Source: Bordetella parapertussis (lineage in GTDB: Bacteria > Pseudomonadota > Gammaproteobacteria > Burkholderiales > Burkholderiaceae_B). From it: a DNA stretch of 9,362 nt. Made by a program: the position numbers and the translations under genes. Every line of letters begins with the position of its first letter. The first letter of the stretch is position 1. Of this stretch, positions 5,789 to 9,362 are shown in pieces. The DNA lies in NCBI GenBank assembly GCA_945868195.1, contig CAMBLP010000085.1, positions 1-9,362 on the forward strand. Reading direction: 5' to 3'. Under the pieces are notes generated by a model. It was not told the origin of the DNA. It was given only the letters and a program-made list of their open reading frames with translations, and did not search any database.

Positions 5789-6846
5789 GTCAGATCGCGC
5801 TGGGTGCAGCCATCACGGTCGGGGTGATGGGGCGTCGCACCGCGGTCTGGAAAGCCGCGCTCTGGGGTGGCATCGCGGGGACTCTGCCAGATCTGGATGC
5901 CGTCATCAATCACGGCGACCCTATTTTAAATATGATCTGCCATCGCGCTGAGAGTCACTCCTTGTTGTACTTGAGCCTCTTGGCACCAATCCTGGGCTGG
6001 GGCTTGGCCAGGCTGCAGGGGCAGGGTCACACCACGCTGTGGCGCAGATGGACCTTGGCGTTTTGGTTGGCGCTCTTTACCCATCCACTGCTCGATGTGA
6101 TGACGGTGTATGGCACGCGATTATTGCTCCCGTTTACGGATCACCCGTATGGTGTGGGAAGTATTTTTATTATTGATCCTTTGTATACCGTTCCGCTCTT
6201 AATCGGTTTAGGTGCGGCTTTGGTGTTGAAGTCCACGCGTGGCTTGAGATGGAATGCGGTCGGTCTCGCCTTTAGTAGCTTGTATCTGGCGTGGGGTGTT
6301 GCTGCTCAGGCTTATGTCACTCAGATTGCACAAGCTTCCTTAAAAGAGTCTGGCATTCAAGCTGAACGTTTATTAGTGAATCCCACCGCTTTTAATTCAA
6401 TTCTTTGGCGCTTGGTCGCGATGACGCCCGACTCTTATTACGAGGGTTTTCGGTCTTTGTTGGATGAGAAGTCTCAGATTACTTGGAGGCAGTATCCGCG
6501 CTGCGATGTATTGGCGCCTGTTGCTGCAAACAATGCCGGTGCCGCGGCGATCGCAAAATTTAGTCATGGCTTTTATAGCCTGGGTCAACAAGACGGGCGC
6601 TTGACTGTGATGGATTTGCGCATGGGGCAGGAACCGTATTATTTTTTCCGCTTTGACGTGGGTCCTGTGCAAGGTGGTGCAGGCCGTGAGATTGTGTCGC
6701 GCGCGGTGGGACAGAGACCCGATGTCGCGAGTGGTTTGCCGTGGCTTTGGGCGCGCCTTAAAGGACAAGATGTGCCACTGCCCGCTGCCGATCATGCTGG
6801 TCGATCCATTCAAGCGTTACAGTTAGAACGTTGCGGTATCCAATAA
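5776..6846 (+). CDS. YdjM family membrane-bound metal-dependent hydrolase
   Basis: This 356-residue protein begins M-D-S-V-S-Q-I-A-L-G-A-A, the usual start of the YdjM (DUF457-type) inner-membrane family. Conserved polar motifs suit a metal site: L-P-D-L-D (37-41), H-R-A-E-S-H-S (56-62), F-T-H-P-L-L-D-V-M-T (101-110), Y-G-T-R-L-L-L-P-F (112-120) and D-P-L-Y-T (134-138). Several hydrophobic segments fill residues 1-185. The C-terminal half (about 190-356) is soluble and less conserved. The family is annotated as a metal-dependent hydrolase by motif; the substrate is unknown, and E. coli YdjM is LexA-regulated. I saw no LexA box here. The ATG at 5776 overlaps the preceding transporter by 13 bp without a clear ribosome binding site, so it is probably translated by reinitiation. 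The next transporter follows 18 bp downstream. Confidence 0.85.
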   Translation: MDSVSQIALGAAITVGVMGRRTAVWKAALWGGIAGTLPDLDAVINHGDPILNMICHRAESHSLLYLSLLAPILGWGLARLQGQGHTTLWRRWTLAFWLALFTHPLLDVMTVYGTRLLLPFTDHPYGVGSIFIIDPLYTVPLLIGLGAALVLKSTRGLRWNAVGLAFSSLYLAWGVAAQAYVTQIAQASLKESGIQAERLLVNPTAFNSILWRLVAMTPDSYYEGFRSLLDEKSQITWRQYPRCDVLAPVAANNAGAAAIAKFSHGFYSLGQQDGRLTVMDLRMGQEPYYFFRFDVGPVQGGAGREIVSRAVGQRPDVASGLPWLWARLKGQDVPLPAADHAGRSIQALQLERCGIQ

Positions 6847-6864
6847 TAAATAGAGGGGACGAGA

Positions 6865-8103
6865 TTGACTCAGGTGCAGGCAGGATCCAGTAGATGGTAT
6901 TTTGGTTGGAACATTGTCGCGGTTGCGACGTTTATTACCTTGCTGACAGTTGGGATGAGGCTGGGCATCGGTCCGTTTTTTATTCCTATGGCCGAGGACC
7001 TGGGCTTTAGTCGAACCTTGCTCGCGACGATTGTGGCCGTTGGAATGCTGTTTTACGGCATCGGCATGCCAGTTGCGGGAATGTTGGTCGCACGCTATGG
7101 CACGCGCTTTGTATTGTTAGTGGGGACGGCGATCGTCATAGGCTCAGTACTGTGGGCCATCGTAGCGCGTGAGCCATGGTCGTTCATGCTGTCCTTTGGT
7201 GTGTTGATGTCGGTCGGCCTGGCCTTTACCAGTCCCGTGGCGTTGACGCCCGTGATCAGTCGCTGGTTTACCCGCCAGCGCGGCATGGCGCTGTTTTATC
7301 TGTCTACAGGATCGATGGCAGGGATTGCGGTGATGACACCCTTGATGACGTGGGCGATTGAGACCTATAGCTGGCAGACGACCTTGCTTAGCTTTGCGAT
7401 TGTGTTTGCATTGCTCACCATCCCTTCGGCACTTTTTATCATCCGTGACGAAGCTCCAGAAAATTCGGATCTTTTACCCTCGCAGATTACGGCAGAAAAT
7501 AAACAGAGAGCCGCTGCAGCCTCTGCGATGACGTTTTCTCAGGCAGTGCGTACGGTGGTGTTCTGGAAAATCTGTCTGGGCCTCTCTGTGTGCGGCTTTA
7601 GCATGAACCTCCTGGGGACCCACGGCATGCCGATGTTGATGGACCATGGTTTTGATTCGGCGACTAGCGCGATGGGAATTAGCATCATCGGTATCGTTGC
7701 GATTTTTGGGACCTTGATCCTCGGACGCTTGGCGGACAAGCTCGAGCGCCGCAGTATTTTGGCCGTGATTTATTTTGTCCGCGGGCTGGGGTTCTTTGCG
7801 TTGGTCATGGTGGGTACGCATGTCGAACTGGTCGCAGCCTCTTTTGTCGGTGGGTTGGTCTGGGCAGGCAGTATCGCGATGTCTTCTGCGATTTTGGCCG
7901 ATACCTATGGCGTGAGGCTAGTCGGTGTTTTGTATGGGTTGGCGTATCTCGGACACCAGTTTGGCGCGACGCTTAGTTCTTGGCTTGGTGGTTGGGGCTA
8001 CGAGACTTTTGGGACGCACTGGGTCGCGTTTGGGATGTCAGGTGGGTTGCTGATTGCGGCGGGGTTGATGTCGATGACGCTGCCGCGGAATGCTGTTAGA
8101 TAA
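6865..8103 (+). CDS. MFS transporter (OFA/monocarboxylate-like)
   Basis: This 412-residue, roughly 12-helix transporter starts at TTG 6865; AGAGGGG at 6852-6857 lies 7 nt upstream and no ATG gives a full helix 1. Helix 1 begins at W-Y-F-G-W-N-I-V (11-18). The 2-3 loop has A-R-Y-G-T-R-F-V-L, and S-R-W-F-T-R-Q-R-G-M-A (132-142) is the signature shared with the oxalate/formate and monocarboxylate-like branch. The middle loop around 200-215 is polar. G-R-L-A-D-K-L-E-R-R repeats the cytoplasmic motif in the second half. It likely handles a small carboxylate or related compound; the substrate is unknown. It is third in an operon with the YcaD-like and YdjM-like genes. No clear terminator is visible in the 42 bp before the convergent toxin gene. 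Confidence 0.87.
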   Translation: MTQVQAGSSRWYFGWNIVAVATFITLLTVGMRLGIGPFFIPMAEDLGFSRTLLATIVAVGMLFYGIGMPVAGMLVARYGTRFVLLVGTAIVIGSVLWAIVAREPWSFMLSFGVLMSVGLAFTSPVALTPVISRWFTRQRGMALFYLSTGSMAGIAVMTPLMTWAIETYSWQTTLLSFAIVFALLTIPSALFIIRDEAPENSDLLPSQITAENKQRAAAASAMTFSQAVRTVVFWKICLGLSVCGFSMNLLGTHGMPMLMDHGFDSATSAMGISIIGIVAIFGTLILGRLADKLERRSILAVIYFVRGLGFFALVMVGTHVELVAASFVGGLVWAGSIAMSSAILADTYGVRLVGVLYGLAYLGHQFGATLSSWLGGWGYETFGTHWVAFGMSGGLLIAAGLMSMTLPRNAVR

Positions 8104-8145
8104 TTGCGGATGATCCTTTGTCTGCGATGACGTTTAAGTAAATAT

Positions 8146-8570
8146 CTATTTTAGTGAATGGGTCGTCCACGGGTTAATGATGCTGAGTCCGAGGTTCTCA
8201 AAGTCTCGACTGTTACGAGTGACTATGTTCAAGCCATAGTGAGCAGCTGTGGCGCCTAATAGACTATCAATTGCGGGTAAAGGTCGGACTGCGGTGGCTA
8301 ATAATTTACCCCAAGGTCGGCCACCTTTACATCTATAGGCAGGATGCGTCCTTTAAAAAAAGCTGACAAGTCAGTTTCAAGCCAATCAGTGAGTGCCAAA
8401 CGTCGGTCTAAATCTTTTACGCTTTCGATACCTTTCCGAAGTTCTCCTAAGGTCAGTAGACTCAAATAGAGGGTGGACGCCGGTCTTTTAGAAAACCACT
8501 CAATGACAGAAGGATCTGGTGCCTTGCGGCGAACTTCAGATATGACGTTCGTATCCAAGAGGTAACTCAA
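8146..8570 (-). pseudogene. vapC: VapC/FitB-like PIN-domain toxin with a one-base frameshift
   Basis: The gene starts at TTG 8570 with GAGG at 8578-8581, overlapping the antitoxin stop by 4 nt. Residues 1-85 are a normal PIN-domain ribonuclease toxin: L-L-D-T-N with catalytic D6, T-L-G-E-L-R-K-G with E43, then R-I-L-P-I-D-V-K-V-A-D. Around 8313-8317 one base is missing, and the frame hits a stop at 8298-8300 after 90 residues. In the next frame the rest of the domain continues without interruption: W-G-K-L-L-A-T-A-V-R-P-L-P-A-I-D-S-L-L-G, T-R-N-S-R-D-F and I-I-N-P-W, ending at TAG 8146-8148. Restored, it would be about 141 residues, normal for the family. The shifted part holds the third and fourth acidic catalytic positions, so the 90-residue product should be inactive. 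A sequencing error is the main alternative. Confidence 0.85.
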
Positions 8571-8818
8571 ATCGAGACCTCACGAGTCAAGCTGTGGTCT
8601 CGATCAAAGCTGACGTCATCTAGCCCAAACAGTGGTGACTCACGCATAAAATCGACAAATGAGAGTGCATTGCCAGTGAGTTGGTCATAGAGTGCGCACG
8701 TCATCACAACAGCTACGGGCTGTCCGTGCAAGGTGATCCCTTGTGGGCCTTCACTTTCAGCGCATTTAATGACCTCGGATAGCTTCGCTTTAGCTTGTTG
8801 TATTTGCCAGGAGTGCAT
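8567..8818 (-). CDS. Phd/YefM-type antitoxin (VapB partner)
   Basis: From the ATG at 8818 this is an 83-residue antitoxin. The N-terminal DNA-binding Phd fold reads W-Q-I-Q-Q-A-K-A-K-L-S-E-V-I (4-17), then G-P-Q-G-I-T-L-H-G-Q-P-V-A-V-V-M (24-39) and Y-D-Q-L-T-G. The C-terminal toxin-binding tail carries M-R-E-S-P-L-F-G-L and R-D-H-S-L-T-R-E-V. The start is fixed by GGGGAG at 8826-8831, 7 nt upstream, and by the promoter just beyond it. The frame stays open further upstream but passes through the operator. It neutralises the PIN toxin and should repress its own operon by binding the adjacent palindrome. The reading frame is intact while its toxin partner is broken, a usual stage in decay of such modules. 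Confidence 0.88.
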   Translation of the reverse strand: MHSWQIQQAKAKLSEVIKCAESEGPQGITLHGQPVAVVMTCALYDQLTGNALSFVDFMRESPLFGLDDVSFDRDHSLTREVSI

Positions 8819-8828
8819 TTTTAATCTC

Positions 8829-8867
8829 CCCTTTAAATTCTGACTATAATAGTCAGAATTTAAAGGG
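8829..8867. promoter_or_regulatory. Perfect 39-bp palindromic operator of the toxin-antitoxin operon
   Basis: Two 19-nt arms (8829-8847 and 8849-8867) are exact reverse complements around the single base A8848. It lies 10 bp upstream of the antitoxin start, covers the -10 element and includes part of the antitoxin ribosome binding site. Phd-type antitoxins bind palindromes in this place to autoregulate, so an operator is the natural reading. Transcription should start inside it, so the RNA would not carry both arms. Confidence 0.75.
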
Positions 8868-8875
8868 ATATTCAA
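8846..8875 (-). promoter_or_regulatory. Promoter of the toxin-antitoxin operon
   Basis: On the - strand, TTGAAT (8875-8870) and TATTAT (8851-8846) are 18 bp apart, matching the sigma-70 boxes at 4 of 6 and 5 of 6 positions. The -10 box sits at the centre of the 39-bp palindrome, so a bound repressor would block polymerase. The start point would fall near 8839. Confidence 0.55.
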
Positions 8876-9065
8876 CTCAGACTTAGTCATTAGTCCCACC
8901 GCTGAACATCCTTTATTGATGGTGGAAATAAAAAAACCGCCGTATTGCGCTTGAGACAGAGGCTTGGCGGGTATTGATGAGTCTATGTCAGCGTTCACAG
9001 CAAAGGTGTTAATCAGTTGCAAATCATGTTGCAAATTTTCAGACGTTTGCTTTTGTATGTACAAC
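8868..9065. other. Gene-free stretch between the toxin-antitoxin promoter and the tRNA terminator
   Basis: No recognisable gene is seen. An open frame on the - strand runs through it into the antitoxin, but its only far-upstream start is a TTG in the tRNA terminator T-run and its sequence matches no family I know. Present are two short inverted repeats: CCAC/GTGG with CATC/GATG (8896-8925), and CCGCC/GGCGG (8937-8941 with 8966-8970), the latter followed on the - strand by a run of T. There is also a tandem 12-nt-period repeat GTTGCAAAT at 9016-9024 and 9028-9036. It may be remnant DNA. Confidence 0.4.
9016..9036. repeat. Short direct repeat GTTGCAAAT x2
   Basis: The 9-mer GTTGCAAAT occurs at 9016-9024 and 9028-9036, separated by CAT. 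It could be a pair of protein-binding half-sites or a chance duplication. Confidence 0.4.
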
Positions 9066-9089
9066 AAAAAAGCGCCCCGAGAGGCGCTT
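9066..9089 (-). terminator. Intrinsic terminator of the tRNA operon
   Basis: Read on the - strand, stem AAGCGCC (9089-9083) / GGCGCTT (9076-9070) with a 6-nt loop is followed by further T residues (9069-9066). It lies 14 nt after the 3' end of tRNA-Asp and ends the leftward tRNA transcript. Confidence 0.88.
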
Positions 9090-9103
9090 GATCATTGAGT
9101 GCT

Positions 9104-9180
9104 TGGCGGAGCGGACGGGACTCGAACCCGCGACCCCCGGCGTGACAGGCCGGTATTCTAACCAACTGAACTACCGCTCC
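9104..9180 (-). tRNA. tRNA-Asp (GUC)
   Basis: This is a 77-nt cloverleaf with acceptor stem GGAGCGG / CCGCTCC, a D-arm with AGTTCAGTTGGTTAGAAT, an anticodon loop CTGTCAC with GTC at 9144-9146, T-loop TTCGAGT, discriminator G and an encoded CCA at 9104-9106. It closely resembles the E. coli tRNA-Asp. It is the last gene of a leftward tRNA operon and lies 39 bp from tRNA-Glu. Confidence 0.97.
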
Positions 9181-9219
9181 GCAGCGATAAAAACTAAAAC
9201 TACTTGAGGCCAGAAGAAC

Positions 9220-9295
9220 TGGCGTCCCCTAGGGGATTCGAACCCCTGTACTCACCGTGAAAGGGTGATGTCCTAGGCCTCTAGACGAAGGGGAC
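9220..9295 (-). tRNA. tRNA-Glu (UUC)
   Basis: This is a 76-nt cloverleaf with acceptor stem GTCCCCT / AGGGGAC, anticodon stem TCACC / GGTGA, loop CTTTCAC with anticodon TTC at 9259-9261, T-arm AGGGG-TTCGAAT-CCCCT, discriminator G and an encoded CCA at 9220-9222. It is nearly identical in layout to the E. coli tRNA-Glu. It is the middle member of the tRNA cluster. Confidence 0.97.
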
Positions 9296-9323
9296 AGGAC
9301 TAACAACAACTCCTCGCTTAGAC

Positions 9324-9362
9324 TGGTGGAGGTAAGCGGGATCGAACCGCTGACCTCTTGCA
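9324..9362 (-). tRNA. 3' half of a tRNA, probably tRNA-Ala
   Basis: Visible are the end of the anticodon arm (GCAAG), the variable loop AGGTC, T-arm AGCGG-TTCGATC-CCGCT, acceptor strand TACCTCC, discriminator A and an encoded CCA at 9324-9326. The anticodon lies beyond the window. The T at acceptor position 70 would allow the G3:U70 pair that marks tRNA-Ala, and the GCAAG-AGGTC run is common in tRNA-Ala(GGC). The identity is therefore likely but not proven. Confidence 0.8.

Noticed and set aside
8104..8145. A terminator between the convergent transporter and toxin genes
   Set aside because: Only short imperfect pairings are seen and there is no stem next to a T-run.
8819..9067. An 83-codon N-terminal extension of the antitoxin frame
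   Set aside because: It would start at TTG in a terminator T-run, run through the promoter and operator, and has no family match; the ATG at 8818 has a strong ribosome binding site.
1..9362. CRISPR array, insertion sequence or prophage genes
   Set aside because: No regularly spaced repeats, transposase, integrase or phage structural gene is seen in any frame.

Overview
The window looks like chromosomal DNA from a proteobacterium, most likely a betaproteobacterium of the Burkholderiales/Alcaligenaceae kind. This is inferred from the protein families (SlyX, a Prx5-type peroxiredoxin, a DUF442 protein, a YcaD-like transporter, a YdjM-like membrane protein) and from a tRNA cluster (probably Ala, then Glu and Asp) with encoded CCA ends. 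I could not confirm the taxon by search. Base composition looks balanced to mildly GC-rich, except for AT-rich patches around the toxin-antitoxin operon.

Positions 2-2219. The window opens with the last 37 codons of a probable glutathione S-transferase on the + strand. It converges with slyX on the - strand, and their stop codons overlap. Upstream of slyX, also on the - strand, are a major facilitator (MFS) transporter and a complete glutathione S-transferase. The transferase and transporter lie 4 bp apart and form an operon read leftwards from about 2219. A hairpin followed by a T-run wraps the transporter's stop codon, so slyX is probably largely uncoupled from them.

Positions 2319-4642. 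On the + strand follow an exported protein of the formylglycine-generating-enzyme fold without the catalytic cysteines, a small DUF442 phosphatase-like protein, a universal stress protein and a Prx5-type peroxiredoxin. A strong intrinsic terminator closes this group. The mix suggests stress and redox defence, but this rests on family knowledge and proximity only.

Positions 4652-8103. A + strand operon encodes a YcaD-like MFS transporter, a YdjM-family membrane protein overlapping it by 13 bp, and a second MFS transporter 18 bp further on with a TTG start. The first gene starts only 9 nt after the terminator T-run and has no evident ribosome binding site.

Positions 8146-9362. On the - strand is a Phd/VapB antitoxin with a VapC (PIN-domain) toxin gene broken by a one-base frameshift. 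The full toxin is recovered by joining two frames. The operon is preceded by a perfect 39-bp palindrome that covers its -10 element, probably the autoregulatory operator. Next comes a stretch of roughly 250 bp without a gene, then a tRNA operon terminator, tRNA-Asp(GUC), tRNA-Glu(UUC), and the 3' half of a further tRNA, probably tRNA-Ala, cut by the window end. A decaying toxin-antitoxin module directly downstream of a tRNA cluster is consistent with an accessory insertion.
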